NCBI RefSeq assembly: GCF_000715075.1 | Contig: NC_134095.1 | Coordinates: 57,408,419-57,472,418, forward strand | Reading direction: 5' to 3' | Origin: Nicotiana tabacum | Taxonomy: Eukaryota; Streptophyta; Magnoliopsida; Solanales; Solanaceae | DNA: 64,000 bases | Shown: positions 21,420 to 34,170 of the stretch, piece by piece | How the letters are laid out: the number at the start of each line of letters is the position of its first letter | How positions within the stretch are numbered: the stretch's first letter is position 1 | The notes under the pieces: model-generated | What the model was told of the DNA's origin: nothing | What the model saw: the letters and a program-made list of their open reading frames with translations, nothing else | Databases searched by the model: none | Made by a program: the position numbers and the translations under genes

Positions 21420-22406
21420 GATCTTGCAAATTTCATCAAATTTGGAAGGAAATCAATCTAATTAAATTATACAAATAAATGATAGGAACAACAAATTTTG
21501 TGTATTCCCCTCATAAAGGAAGTGAGGACTCTAAAATCATCTTTGCGCGGTTGCATAAATCTTAGACTCATTAAATTCACCATACTATAATCCTAAAAAT
21601 GCCATAATTCTCTTTCTGAAAGTCTCGACTTTCTTTGCCAAACCACCGGACAGGGATGCGTGAATAGCAACAATTAATGGTTGTGCGGAAATAGCTTCTG
21701 ATTTGATTTCACCTGAAATGAAACCCTCGCTTTGATAAGAAATATCTGAGTAAACAATCTTTGAGCTAAGGTAATATTCTATTTTTAGGGTTAGCTTTGC
21801 GTTCTTGAGTATATTTAATTTCTGCCCCAAGCTAAGAAAGAGTATAGTGCTATTTTTGATAGGAGTATTATATACTATCTGCACTTATTAGAATGTGACA
21901 TTTTGACCGGGAAATAATGTATACTACGAGTAGAGAATAGAGTGTTGCTCTTCAATTACTATAACTAAATTAATAAGTTGACCTAACTTCGGATCCATCA
22001 TTTCACGAGGATGCACATGAGAGAATCAAAGATGAATCTGATCCAATCCAGAGCATTTTACATTTTGAATATGGCTATAACTTTATTATATATCGTAAAA
22101 GAAACTAGCCAGCACCTCCACTAGTTGGCTGATCTGCAATTGTGTCATATTTAAATGCACTCAATCTAATAGAGAAAAGCATCTTTTAATTTGTTGCTCA
22201 TCAGATTTAGCAGCATGAATGCGACTATGCATAATGCATGCTCATGACTACATTGAATCTCCTTATCACCTTCAAAGTTCTCAAATTGGAAGTAATGCTA
22301 AATACAGTTCATTGTAAGGTAAAAGTGGATCATATAGAATTATTATATTAATCAAATATTTAAAAAGTTTACTAAAATGGGTAAGGAGTAAGGTAGGTCG
22401 GTCGGC

Positions 22407-22437
<31 letters not shown>

Positions 22438-22905
22438 CTAGTCTTATGATACGTGTACGTGTTGCGCGTGCACCTTATATTAATAGGTACCAATTTTGTT
22501 AGAAATTACATAAATATTATTAAAGAATATGATTCAATCATAAAATAAACAATAAAGTAAAAATGATGAATATTGATCCTATAACAATCTCTTGTGTCTT
22601 TTTAGTAGAGAGTATTGCTAAATCATAAACTTATAATTATTGGTTATGCTTATTGCTTAGCTGCTAAACAAAATTGTATGCTTCAGTTGTGATTTATTGT
22701 GAAGGCAATTAGAAGAATATTGTCCTCTTAAATTTCTAATAATTTTTTTGTAAGAAGGAGTTTATTTGTCTTTGAAAAGAAATTATAATTATGTTACATA
22801 GTTCATACATGAGGTAGAGAACATCGCGAGTGAATTCTTGGCTAATATAATGATAGAAATCAGATTCATGCACTTTATAAATAGTAGTAGAATAATACTT
22901 TTAAT
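21420..22905. other. AT-rich region with a microsatellite, no gene recognised
   Basis: A 99-codon minus-strand frame (21884-21585) has no family I recognise, and nothing else supports it as a gene. A tetranucleotide repeat lies at 22407-22437. The rest shows no element ends. Confidence 0.4.
22407..22437. repeat. (CTAT)n microsatellite, about 7.5 copies
   Basis: Uninterrupted CTAT repeat, likely length-polymorphic. Confidence 0.95.
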
Positions 22906-23340
22906 GTCATGACCCAAAATCCATTAAAGGTCATGATGGCGCCGGACATCACTGTCAAGCAAGCCAATACCAAATAACTAGTAATTTCTCGTTTTAATAC
23001 TTTTTTGAAATTATTTCCTTTATACATTAAACAATAAATAAAGAATTTCATTGAATAAATAACGATGTCTTCAACAAATTTAAATACTGAATAATCCCAT
23101 AGACATCCTAGAACCCGGTGTCACGAGAGCATGAGCAATTTCTAGGAAATAAAGTACAATACGATAACTGTCCGGAATACAATTGGACAGAAAAGAACTA
23201 CTATACTCTGAAAGAGACTCTGCAGGCTGCGAGTCGTCTCAACAGATGCAGCTCACCCAAGTCCCCGTGTCAACCATGTCGATGCGCCCAACGAGACCAC
23301 TAGACGTACATGTGCCTGTGCAACAAAAATGCACAACAAG
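22906..23340 (-). repeat. 3'-terminal part of a gypsy LTR, cut by the CACTA element
   Basis: The plus strand starts TGTCATGACCCAAAATCC, the reverse complement of a chromovirus-type LTR end, followed by GTCATGATGGCGCCGGACAT and ATGCAGCTCACCCAAGTCCC. It is homologous to 44528-44940, where the same sequence runs on uninterrupted. The CACTA terminus starts exactly after AACAAG, so this LTR was the insertion target. Confidence 0.8.
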
Positions 23341-23353
23341 CACTACTAGAAAA
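23341..23353 (-). repeat. CACTA terminal inverted repeat, 3' end
   Basis: CACTACTAGAAAA is the classic plant CACTA terminus. The matching right-hand terminus was not found in the window. Confidence 0.92.
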
Positions 23354-23359
23354 TGGTAG

Positions 23360-23765
23360 ATTTCCGACGGCCAAAACGGTCGAAATTCAATCGAAAATCA
23401 CGTATTTTTGACTACTTTCCGACCGAAATTGGTCGGTCGGAAAAATGTTGTTTCCGACCGAATCTGTCGGTGATTTCCAACCAAAGTGGTCGCAAATTTC
23501 AAAAAGGTTAGACAACCAAATAATTCACGTTTCCGACTAAATTGGTCGGAATTTATAGACTGAATCGGTCGTAATAATACAAATAAAATTAATAATTAAA
23601 AATTAATTTTTATTTAATTTTCAACGGAATCCGTCGAAAACTATTGAATATTAATTTTTTTAAAATTTCCGACCGAATCAGTCGAAAATCTGGGAATTTA
23701 TGGTTAAATCGGGGCAGCTATCCGACCGTTTTCGTCGGAATTTTGTGTAAAACTGGGTAGAATTC
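23360..23765. repeat. CACTA subterminal repeats
   Basis: At least ten copies of TTCCGACC, TTTCCGAC or their complement GGTCGGAA occur in both orientations, some paired head-to-head as in TTCCGACCGAAATTGGTCGG. In En/Spm elements such arrays are bound by the TNPA-type protein to synapse the ends. Confidence 0.88.
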
Positions 23766-23779
23766 TGCCCAATTTCGAG

Positions 23780-24250
23780 CTACACCACATGTCAAACTAC
23801 TACAAAAAAAAAATACCAACCAACAATACATTAACAACAATCTAAACCAACGATACATTAATTCAATAATACGAACCAACAATACATTAACACAATCTAA
23901 ATTAATAATACATTAATAAAATCTAAACCAACAATGCCAACCATTAGCACAACTTAAACCAATAATACCAACCTTTAAACCTAATAATTTTGGGCATAAA
24001 AACATCCAAATAGTAGCCCACATTCAAGTTTAAAAGCAATACTTAAAGTTGTCTCTCACAATCAAGTTTACCAATCAACCAAAATATCACAACTAAACTA
24101 CTACACATCAGATTCAATTTGTTCATCCTCATCAGATAAATCATGCCCATGTTTACACATGAATTTATGCATCCCAACAAATGTTCCGTATTGGGAGTCC
24201 ATTTGTTGCTTCAATTCACTAATTTCGTTTCTCATATTTTCCATTTGTTC
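23780..24250. other. CACTA 3' non-coding region
   Basis: AT-rich, with repeats of AACCAACAATACATTAA-type wording (about 23810-23990). No coding potential seen. Confidence 0.55.
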
Positions 24251-25934
24251 TTGATTTTAAGGAAAGAAGAATTGGCTAAGAGTGGGTTTGAATGACCTGT
24301 AGGTCGACATGCTCATAGTACGTAGACTCTGCCTTTGTTTGCTCCACCCGCTGCCTCTGTCCACAATGAAGCCATATCATCAGGTGTTGGTTGTTTTGAA
24401 GGAGGCTAAGTTTGTTGTCATTCTTCCAATCTTTTATGATAATCTTCCTGAAATAAGAAACATAACTATTATGTAAACAAACTAATATTTATAAACCATA
24501 AATAATTATGAAGTTAGAATTTTACATATGCGTCTGACGCATGCATCTCCACCCAGTGTTCTCTTGTACCATCCTTCTTCTTTTTCTTATGCAACTCCTC
24601 GAAGACCTCAGTGTGACTCATATCTCACCCTCTTTCCTATTCCTTCATAAGAAAAGTATGAGTTAGACATTACAAAACGTAAATTTCTATATGTAAAACT
24701 AAGAAAATTTTTATAAATAATTACCATTCTTAGTTTATGGGCAGCAGAAGTAATTGAAACTCCTGTGTGCAACGAGCCACCTTTTTTAGAGGCACGATTT
24801 GCCTTTGCTTGTTCACTCTTTGCCTTCCATTCTGGGGTATTCCATTTCTCAAGAAGTTTATCCCAAACATCTTCTCTTAACCAGTCCGGCATTTTACCGG
24901 AATTCCGAGTAGCGCATATAGTATCTTTAATCCTTATAGCAGTTTTCTTCTCGAAAATAATATTTATTGCTTTTTGATATTGAGGATGTCATGTACACCT
25001 TGTCTGCAATATAAAAAAGTAACATTATATGAAGACGATAATTATTAAATAAATATAATTAAAACCCTAAATTGATTCCATATTTGCTCTCTGATGTTGT
25101 ACTGTATCTTTCTCCAAGAAGTCCATGGCTCATGATAAAATGGCTTTATAGAATCTATAACCAAATGTGTAGTTTGAAAGGATGGCAAAAACCTACATTA
25201 AATTTAACATATATATAATTAATAAATATTTTTTAATTGCAAATAAATATTTCTTAATGTTAACATATCTAAAAGTACATTCAAAAATAAAATTTGTATA
25301 AGAACCTTCTTACCCATCCTCGTAGGGGACAATTATCAATCATCGTTTATTACTATCAAATTGTACATCCCCTCCAAGATTGTGCTTGCGTCTATGAGAT
25401 GGTGTAGAAGCAGCACTAGATGTAGATGTACGAGAGCCTCCAATATCCAACCTAGATATGCTAGGAATGGATGATGATGATGGACTGGAAGATGATGGAG
25501 CAACAAAAGATGAACCATCATGCTGACTACCATGAAAGTTGGGAGTGCAGCAGGTGGTGAGCCAGTATGATGATTACCATGAAAGCTCGGAGGGGCAGCA
25601 GTTGGTGGGCTAGTATGCTGACTATCATAAAAGACCGAGGGTGCAGTAGTTGGTGAGCCACCATGCTGACTACCATGAAAGCCTGGTGAAGATAATTGTA
25701 TAGAAGGTGTGGGTACAAAGTTAAAAACGGTGTTTCTTTGACTGCCTTTAGCAGGCATAAAATAATACTGAACTGAATTATTAGATGGAGGGGGATAGTG
25801 AACATGGTAGATGGAAATGAAGTCGACTGAGGAGGATGAGGAAAAGGATGACAAATATTTGGTATAGTTGAGAAAGTTGGAACATATTGTTTTTTCTTCT
25901 TAGTTTTCATCTTTTCATTCCCCTTATATTCCAT
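24250..25934 (-). pseudogene. CACTA second gene relic (TNPA/Transposase_24-like)
   Basis: Two open parts are visible. The upstream part, 25934-25336, is Pro/His/Ser-rich with tandemly repeated motifs of the form 'PSFHGSQHGGSPTTAP' and no fold. The downstream part, 24892-24608, reads MPDWLREDVWDKLLEKWNTP, then EWKAKSEQAKANRASKKGG and HTGVSI, which is the Transposase_24 (plant En/Spm Ptta) signature. An AT-rich stretch with splice-like borders separates them. In autonomous CACTA elements this gene makes the DNA-binding partner of the transposase that recognises subterminal repeats. Exon joins are uncertain and the frame is probably damaged. Confidence 0.72.
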
Positions 25935-26299
25935 ATCTATAATATAATCATAATAAAATACAAAACTAAAAATACAACAAGTGACAGTAAATATAAAATA
26001 ATTAAATGACTAAAGAAATAAATAAACAACCTAACAAGTCGTAATTAAAAGAATAACATAAAATGTTTAACATGTCATAAAAACATACAATAATTCGGCA
26101 AAATATTAAATAATTAAAGGAAGAACAACCTAAAAAGGAATAATAATTCTCATTGCTATCTTCATAGTAATCATCTAAGTCTTCATCATCATCTGTTTCA
26201 CTTTCATCTAGTAATTCTTCCTCATCACTTGTTTCATGTTCAACACCTCTATTTTCGTCTTCATTTGTAGCAAGGACAGAAGGATCAAATTCTTCATAT

Positions 26300-27593
26300 A
26301 TCCCTTCATTATGCTATAATTCGTCTGCTAATTCATCATCCACTATTGATTCAACATTTGAAATGTCATTCTGATACGCCACATCTAATGCATCTTCGAC
26401 TACCACTCTACCTACGGGCTTTATTTTCAAAACTACCCGCCATGCAGACTTATTTTTGCTCAAAGGATAAGGAGAATAATACACTTGTTTCACCTTTTGT
26501 GCAATGATATAGGGATCATAAAGTCTATATTGGCCCGTGTGTTTAATTTCAACTATGTTGTATACCTCTATTCGGTGTTGGATCATACCATTTACATCGA
26601 AAGAGTACCAACTTTTCCTTCGGCCAACATACAACATATTCCAATTCCAGAATCTTTTGAAGCACACCATAATACAACATCTCCATCACTATTGCTGGTT
26701 TTTTTTCCGTGAGACCATTCTTCTGTATGAAACTTGTACCCATTGACCACGTATTTAGACATCATTCTTATTCTAGGGTCAGGTCCCCAAGCTATATCAC
26801 ATAAAAATGGGTCATTAATGCTATTAGCTGGATCATGAACCTATATATAAAATTAAATATAATTTAGAATTTTAAAAATATATATAATTAATTACATATA
26901 ATAAAAATCATGTTAAATAATAAGTAATACTTACAAATTCTTTAAACTACTCTGAAAACTTGGGATAAATAACATCTTGCCCATATGCACCCACAAAGTA
27001 ACTGCCATCGTCATGCCAATTCGGTCTGTTTCTCAAACATGGCACATCATGTTCAAAATAGTATGAACAGAAATAAGATGTTTCTTTAGCTACATATGCC
27101 TCGCATATCGAACCTTCAATTCTTGATCTATTTTTTATGGTCTGTTTACATTTGCCAATAGTCCTGCATAGTGTTATTTTTAGATGAAACAATCTTCAAA
27201 GCAAATACAAAAGGTAAATGATTAAATTTCATTACCTCTCGAAGGGATACATCCATCTACATTGTACTGGCCCTCCAAGTCGTGCCTTTTGTGCAAGATG
27301 AATTGGAAGATGTTCCATTACATAAAAAAACCAAGATGGAAACTTTTTGCCAGCTTGTTTAAAGTTAAGATAATGTTACTCTCCATATAAATTAAGTTCT
27401 ACACCCTCATTGTGCTAGAATACAAATCCTTGAAAAAACAACTTATTTTTGTAATCGGTTTTCCTATTCGGTCAGGCAATGCATTGAACGCAATAGGCAT
27501 CAACGCTTCCATGAAAATATGACAATCATGGCTTTTCATTGACACCAACTTCCCTTATTTCAAGTCAACACACCTAGATAAATTTGATGCATA
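26300..27593 (-). pseudogene. CACTA TNP2-type transposase C-terminal part (DUF4218 end and DUF4216)
   Basis: Minus strand from 27593: YASNLSRCVDLK, then SMKSHDCHIFMEALMPIAFN, ALPDRIGKPITKISCFFKDL (DUF4218). Next, at about 27192-26947, EGSICEAYVAKETSYFCSYY and a GSYFVGAYGQDVIYPKFSE segment, and at 26760-26314 a DUF4216 segment with GMIQHRIEVYNIVEIKHTGQ, DPYIIAQKVKQVYYSPYPL and AWRVVLKIKPVGR. Stops occur after DLK and after the phrase STMRV, among others. These domains belong to the CACTA transposase. The reading joins directly to the part right of the LTR at 30554. Confidence 0.85.
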
Positions 27594-27598
27594 CCCAC

Positions 27599-30548
27599 TG
27601 TAGACACCTGATTTTTGACCCTCCCCGAGAATTTTCACATTTTTAGCGTGAATATGTGAAATTGGGTCTAATATAGCCATTTTAACTATTTTTACTTTAT
27701 TTCGTTGCAAAAAGAAAAATTACAAAAAATATATATATCAATTTTAGTTTATGTATTTCTCATAAACTTGAAAAAAATACAAAAATTGCACTCTATTTTT
27801 GTACTTTATATAATTTCGAAAATAACCAAAAATATAGTTCTATTAATGTTTTGTAGTCATTTTAATTTTTGAAAAATACAAAAAATATTACTTTATATTT
27901 TATCCTTATATAAAAACGAAAATTACAAAAAAATAGTTTTATTTAAATCTTGAAAAATATATTAAAAAAAGATATAGTTTTGTTTAAATATTAGTCTTAT
28001 TTTTGTAGTTATTTTGCTTACATAGGATTAGTCGAACAACGTTGTGTTCTTAATCGGGTCCGGGCAAAAGAATAATATTCGGGTTCAAATTACCCGCTTT
28101 TAGGCCTAATTTCGGACCTAGCCCATAATAATCCGAGTCCACCACACATGAGGGGACACGCGTGGGGAACACGGACGGAATCCCGTACACGGGGAACCCC
28201 ACCACGCGTGGGGGACACAAGTCTCGAACCCCACCACGCGTGGGGCTCATTTTCCTAGCAAAGAGATACTAAATACACGGACAAACATTTTTGGAAGAGG
28301 GAACTTGGAAAATATTTTTCTAGGAACTGTTCATCTTTCTTCTTCAGAAAGAAGAAAGAAAAAACCCTACTGAACAAAAACGGAACCCTACCCTCGACAC
28401 GACCGGCGACCACCAAAACCACCCTCAACCCTCCTGCCCGAACCACAACCAATTCCCTCCGTCCCGTCCAACTGACCCATCTCCGTCTCGCCACCTCCGT
28501 CAAACAACCAAACAGGCTCGTCGCCAGCCATCGCCACCACCCAAACACCACGTCCAAACACCTACCCGAACCAGCTTCCCCCGACGCCTGAACCGCCGGA
28601 CCCCCGTCGAGCAGCAGCTGGCGCTGCTGCTGCTGTTTCACGTTCTTCTTCATCCTCAAACCTAACCCAAAACCACCATCCACCACGAACCGCTGCAGCA
28701 TCAACGACCCGCCACCACTGCTCCATCTTTTCTGTCCAAACAGCCCGCCATTAGCAACCTCCATTACTGCCTTATCGCCCACCAAACCTCCAGCTCGACC
28801 TCACGCCACCACCAGTCTCCCCGTCGTTTCCTCACGCCCAGCAGTGGATCAAACGACCACTGAACACCACGTCCAAACGACCACCAGACCACGACCCCTC
28901 CAGCAAACCACCAGTAACACACCGGGAAAAACCAGTAGCAGCCATGGTTCATGCTCAGCCCGTTCGTGTTCGAGTTTTGGCGCAAGATATTCCGTTTGAG
29001 CTGTGATGACTGTTTCCATGGTTTCCCGTTTGAAGTCTGTTCGAGTGCCGATGGGAGGTTCCAGTTCGTTGGTCTCGTTGCTTCATTTCGCCGACTATGG
29101 CTCCATTTCGGTTTGACGAATGAGTTGTAAATCCCCAGTAGTGTTTATCATTAGAGGTTCGTTTTCTAATCTTTGTTTGAGTTGCTATCGGTCACTATAG
29201 TGTCCGAGCTTGAATAAATGTTATGTTGAAGATCTTGTTTAAATCTGTCGAGTTTTAGTTTTGTGCTTACGTTATTGCTATCTCAAATTGGCATGCTAGA
29301 CGAAAGTTGTACAAAAGTCTTCATGTTCGTGACTAGCTCGCCGAATTGGTAGTCGGATTGATTTAATAAGTTCTATCATAATTTTATTAGTCATTGTTCT
29401 GTTGTTTACCATATGGGTTAGTTCTAAATGTAAGTTCATGTTTAATTATAATTCATCAAGCTCGAGATACTCTTCATTAGCCGTGTATCCTACTAGCTTC
29501 CATTGTTTGATTAATAAATTAGGATTTTCTTTTTAGAGACGAACTTAATAGAGAAATGTAGTCACTGTAGGTTTATCCTTAAAAATAAAAATGAGACGAG
29601 CCTCGCCAAATAAAAATGCAAATCGCGGGGCCCTCAATAATTAGTCATAATAAATACTTAGAATTTGGGATGGACCGTTTAGTGAATTTCACTGCCTTCC
29701 CCAAAGATAATAACGCGTTAGCCTCTTTAGACGCGATTTAATTAAATTACTTCCTTAAACTTGGGTGCACATTTATGTGACCCAAATCCAAATCTTAACG
29801 GAGCCGAAATGTGTCTCTAATCGCGGGTACATTGATTGTGACGTGGTTTGAGATGCATTTCCATGACGTTGCGAATTCCTTTTAAAAAATAATAATGAAT
29901 GAGACGAGCCTCAACAAACAAAAAATGCACAAGCTGCGGGGCCCTCTAAATGTATATACTTAGAATTCGGGACAGGCCGTTTAGCGAATTTCACGGCCTT
30001 TTCCCAACATAATAATACACTAGTTGCTTTAGGCGCGTATTTAATAATGTTATCTTCCTAAACTCGGGTGCACATTTATGTGACCCAAATCCCAATCTCA
30101 ACAGAGTTGAAACGTAGCTCTAACCACGGGTACATTGATTGTAACGTGGTTCGAGGTGTGTTTCCACGACGTTGCAATTCTCGTAAAATAATAACATTAA
30201 ATTATAAAAGCGGTTAAAAGATAAAATAGGCACATAAATTCACACTTGTATAAAATCAGATAACCAAGCCGAATATAACAGTTGAGCGACCGTGCTAGAA
30301 CCACGAAACTCGGGAATGCCTAACACCTTCTCCCGGGTTAACAGAATTCCTTATCCAGATTTCTGGTACGCAAACTGTAATATGGAGTCATTATTTTCCT
30401 CGATTCGGGATTAAAATTGGTGACTTGGGACACCCTAAATCTCCCAAGTGGCGACTCTGAAATAAATAAACCAATCCCGTTTCGATTGTCCTTTAATTGG
30501 AAAAAACTCCCTTGCGCCCTCTCGGGTGCGGAAAAAGGAGGTGTGACA
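27599..30548 (+). mobile_element. Solo LTR of a Tat/Ogre-like gypsy element, 2950 bp
   Basis: Begins TGTAGACACCTGATTTTTGA and ends GGAGGTGTGACA, with the exact 5-bp duplication CCCAC at 27594-27598 and 30549-30553. Near its end it has CACCTTCTCCCGGGTTAACA and CCCAAGTGGCGACTCTGA, wording I associate with large Tat-lineage LTRs of Solanaceae. It splits the CACTA transposase between GG and YASNL. No gag-pol is inside. A GC-rich segment (28140-28980) makes long spurious frames on the minus strand. Confidence 0.88.
29591..30195 (+). repeat. Two-copy tandem duplication of about 308 bp inside the LTR
   Basis: ATGAGACGAGCCTC starts both copies (29591 and 29899). Both contain GGGTGCACATTTATGTGACC and a GGGTACATTGATTGT-type segment in the same order, about 85% alike by eye. 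The duplication is internal to the LTR, so it would have been inherited by both LTRs of the parent element if it predates insertion. Confidence 0.88.
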
Positions 30549-30553
30549 CCCAC

Positions 30554-31198
30554 CAGGAATCCTCAAATTGTTAACCAAACTACAAATCTCTCTTCTCTCA
30601 TCCATGGTAAATGTATAATTGGTTTTGGGCTTCTGAATATTGTTGTTAAAGTATGTCAGATACAACTCACTTCGCCTACAATATTCTTTTAAGTCCATCC
30701 TGGCCTTCAAGTTATCTTTGGTCTTGTTAGTAGCATCCATAACAGTGCTAAACAAGTTGTCAAAAAATTCTTCTCGATATGCATGACATCCAGATTATGC
30801 CGAAGAAGATTGTGCTTCCAATAAGGTAATTTCCAAAATATGCTCAGTTTAGTCCAGTTGTGTGTGACACCATAACCTGGTATCTTAGATGGTAGAGACT
30901 CTGTTACTTTAGGCATATCCCTTACTCTGTTCCAAATTTCTTCTGAACACAAGCAGGCCGGTGGCTCCTCAAAATTAGTTCGGTTCTTCAAAAATGCACT
31001 TGTATTTCGCCTAAGTTCATGATTCATTGGCAAGAATCTATAGTGGCAGTCGAACCATGTATTTTTACCTCCATGTTTCAATGTAAATACTTTAGTGTAT
31101 TCCATACAACAAGGGCAAGCTAACTTTCAAGCAGTCGACCATCCAGACAACATTCCATAAGCAAAAAAATTATTTATAGTCCACATCAAAGCAGCATG
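30554..31198 (-). pseudogene. CACTA TNP2-type transposase, central part
   Basis: From right to left the minus strand reads AALMWTINNFFAYGMLSGW (about 31195-31140), MEYTKVFTLKHGGKNTWFDC, HYRFLPMNHELRRNTSAFLK, HNLLRHNLDVMHIEKNF (about 30830-30780; the HNLDVMHIEKN motif is diagnostic of TNP2/Transposase_21), and a KTNYTFTMDERREICSLVNN segment leading into LRIPGG. Frameshifts occur near 31110 and 30760. This central portion carries the catalytic core of the CACTA transposase; LTR insertions flank it on both sides. Confidence 0.88.
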
Positions 31199-32099
31199 TG
31201 TCGCGCCCCCTTTTTCCTCGTGGAGTCCGGGTTTTGGAATTCTTGGAAACAACTCATTTCCTTTTGGGAATTGGGTATTTAAATTTGAAGAGTTGCCACC
31301 TAACGGATTAAGGTGCGTTAGGGCACCTAGAGCAAATAACTCACGAAAACCGGCTTGCAATACGAGAGATTTGGTTAAAGGCTCGAAATAACCTTGAAGT
31401 CCTAGGTTGTTAGCCTATAGGATCACATCTGAACAATACCCGGTAAGCCTTCCTCAATTTGAGGGGTTACGCGTGGCATTGGCACACATGTCATCATATT
31501 CTTTACTACCCAATTCCCTCCCTTGGTCATAGCCTAAATTGTTCTAGCAACCTTAAGATATATCATATGCATGACTACCCGTCCCTTTACTTATATAGTC
31601 TCGAAGGTATTTTAGGACTTCTAATTAGGGGTGGATCTAGACTCTCCTACAGTAATTAAATGAAGAAAACTCTAGACGACAAACAAAACAATTAGGACTA
31701 TTAAGTAAAGAACAATTAAGGGGGCTCACATTTTACCTCCACAAATAGAACAAACAAATGCACGTCTCATACAACAATGTTTTAGACATCTGAAAAGAGT
31801 CTTAATGACAGAATATCTAGGTGAACACAAATCAGAACATAAGCAAAGCTTTATTAAAGCGGAAACCAATACCTAATCAGTTTGCCTACTGATTTTAGAG
31901 GGGGTTGCTGAATCTGGGTAGTTAATTAGAAGCACAGTTTTATAGTTCACATGATTTTTAATCGCCTTACATGCTTGCCTAGGTGTGTATCAATGATATA
32001 CTATGGACATGATATCTAGTCGTCAATCAGAAATGCAATAATCAGTAAAACCATTTTAGTAGTTTGGATTCATTAGATCCTATTGGTATGCTATCGAGA

Positions 32100-32560
32100 T
32101 GTGAGGACTGATTTTAGACAATGCAACAAATTTTACCTGATTGGCATGCGAGGATTGATTTTAAACTCACAATCATAGTGTCCAAAATGTAAGATTGACT
32201 TTAGACCCTACAAGCATGGTTTCTAAGTGCCAAATATGCTGAACCTATTTAGCATGACTCTTAGATATAGAAATTAACCTTAAACTTATAAGCATGATGT
32301 CTAAACGTGAAAGACTAATTTTTAACCTATAGACATGATATCTGAAAGTGCAAGATTTGATTTTAACCTATGGTCATGATACCTAGAATGCATGCAAATA
32401 GTCAAACATCACAACAATATGATTTCTGATTGCAGAATGGATTTGAACACTATAGTCATGATATCTAGAATGCACACAAGTGATGAACATTGTGATGTCC
32501 TATAGGCATGGCTTCTAGGATATAAACACTTATTTTAAATCCTATATGCATGAAATCTAC
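32100..32560. repeat. Degenerate tandem repeat, unit about 45-50 bp
   Basis: Successive variants of 'gcatgatatctaaaatgcaag' followed by 'attgattttaaac' occur about nine times with heavy divergence. Confidence 0.65.
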
Positions 32561-32779
32561 CCATTCCCAACAAAATATGTATAGCAATCCCTCCCTGTTT
32601 ACTAATTTCCCCAATATCTATTTACAAAGTAATTAATATTACAAACCAAGTGTAAAAATGAATTACAGGAATGATAACAGTATACTATAGGGAGCTTAGA
32701 TATGCCCAAAGCAAAACCTGGGGAACCAAGCCTTCAAACAGTCTCAAATGCCACATCTCATAGTGCAAGAGGGGTACCC

Positions 32780-32945
32780 TGATGTGTCAAAGTTCCCAGG
32801 GGCCTCAGGGACCCAGGGCAGTGCTCACACCAAAGTCCTATTACAAATCATCAGCTTGTTCATTGTGGAGTAGCCAGCCCCAGTGTGTCAAAGTTCAGAG
32901 GAGCCTCATGGACTCCAAAGCAATGCTCACACTGGAGGGGAAGGA
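32780..32945. repeat. Two-copy duplication, about 105-bp spacing
   Basis: GTGTCAAAGTTCCCAGGGGC...GCTCACACC (from 32782) is repeated as GTGTCAAAGTTCAGAGGAGC...GCTCACACTGG (from 32885). Confidence 0.8.
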
Positions 32946-33319
32946 GCCTAAGTATTCTAGGAATTAAAGTGGATAGTGCTTTACAAGAGTAGTTTTGAGA
33001 AACAGTTTTAGACTCTTCGGGAAATAAGGAGCAAACAGGGTCATTCTTAGAACTTAGGCGAAGGTTTCAACAAACAATATTTAGAAACAAATAACTTAGT
33101 TTATTGGTTGTTACTAAGTGACCAAACACAGAAGCAAGACATGTTGAGGATGAAACAACAACATGTAAAGGGTAATAGGGATTGGGGAGCAAGGTATCGA
33201 GATAGGAGATCATGCTAGTAGGGAAGTAAACAAGACATAAATCCAACTTTAGACATAAGTAAACATGCAAACTTGCTGAAAGCAGAACCCCTAGTTCTAA
33301 TTAAAAACAGAAGTCAACA

Positions 33320-33560
33320 TCCTATTGTAGTAAACACATGTATTGGACAGGAGTAGACATAAACACATAGATTGAACATTAATAGTCATGCAAGGAAATG
33401 CCTAGTTAGACATGCTATTGACTACATAGTTTTGAGCAGAAGTAGCCACATATATTGGACAGAAGTAGTCATGCTATCCAACACATGGATTGAACAGAAG
33501 TAAGTACGCTGATAAATACACAGATTTAAACAGAAGTGACATGCTGATAAACACACAAAT
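33320..33560. repeat. Degenerate tandem repeat, unit about 40 bp
   Basis: Repeated 'acacatrtattggacagaagtagtcatgct' variants, five to six copies. Confidence 0.65.
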
Positions 33561-34170
33561 TAATTAAATGACAATGATAGAGGCATACCAGTTAAGGAAG
33601 CAAAAACATAAGGTAAAGTAGACAAGATTCAACAGCCTAGCCTTGGATTTCAGCCGGTTAGTCAAGCAGTGATCACAAGTAGCAGAGAGAGAGATGGGAG
33701 GAAAGTTTTTTTTGTGTGTGTGAATTATTGTCCGTGTCAAGTAGAATGTTCGTGTCTATAGAATGAGAATGCACACATATATATAGGAGTCGAATAGTAT
33801 AGGTAAGTAAGGCAAGGCAAATTGACATTGCAAAATAAGGTAAGAAAGTAATCAAATAATCAATCAAGCTTATTGGGGACAAGAAATTAGGGAGTTATAC
33901 CATAAATAACTCTAATTGAATTTCAAATAAGGCAAGAAGTAGATTTATCAGTCAATTAGGGTTAGAACTCTTAAATCAAGTAATCAGTTTCACAAATAAG
34001 GCAACACGGGTAATCACAAACCAATCAAAGGGTCAATCAACCAATATATAGACAAGAGATGTCAATTAAGAACTCAAGATTAAGAAAAACAATCAGAGAC
34101 TAGTAAATTAGTTTAGTAAACAAAGGAAACCCTAGATAATTACGCTAATCAATCAATTATTCAAATAATC

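Noticed and set aside
21585..21884. 99-codon minus-strand frame with a neat C-terminus
   Set aside because: No recognised motif, no promoter or splice support, surrounded by non-coding AT-rich DNA. It could be an exon remnant, but I cannot support a gene.
25336..25934. Host Pro/His-rich structural protein gene
   Set aside because: Located inside the CACTA element between DUF4216 and the Transposase_24-like part, so it is the accessory transposon gene.
28050..28985. Long minus-strand frames (66, 176 and 73 codons) in GC-rich DNA
   Set aside because: They lie within a solo LTR defined by CCCAC duplications, have low-complexity Gly/Val/Arg content and match no family.
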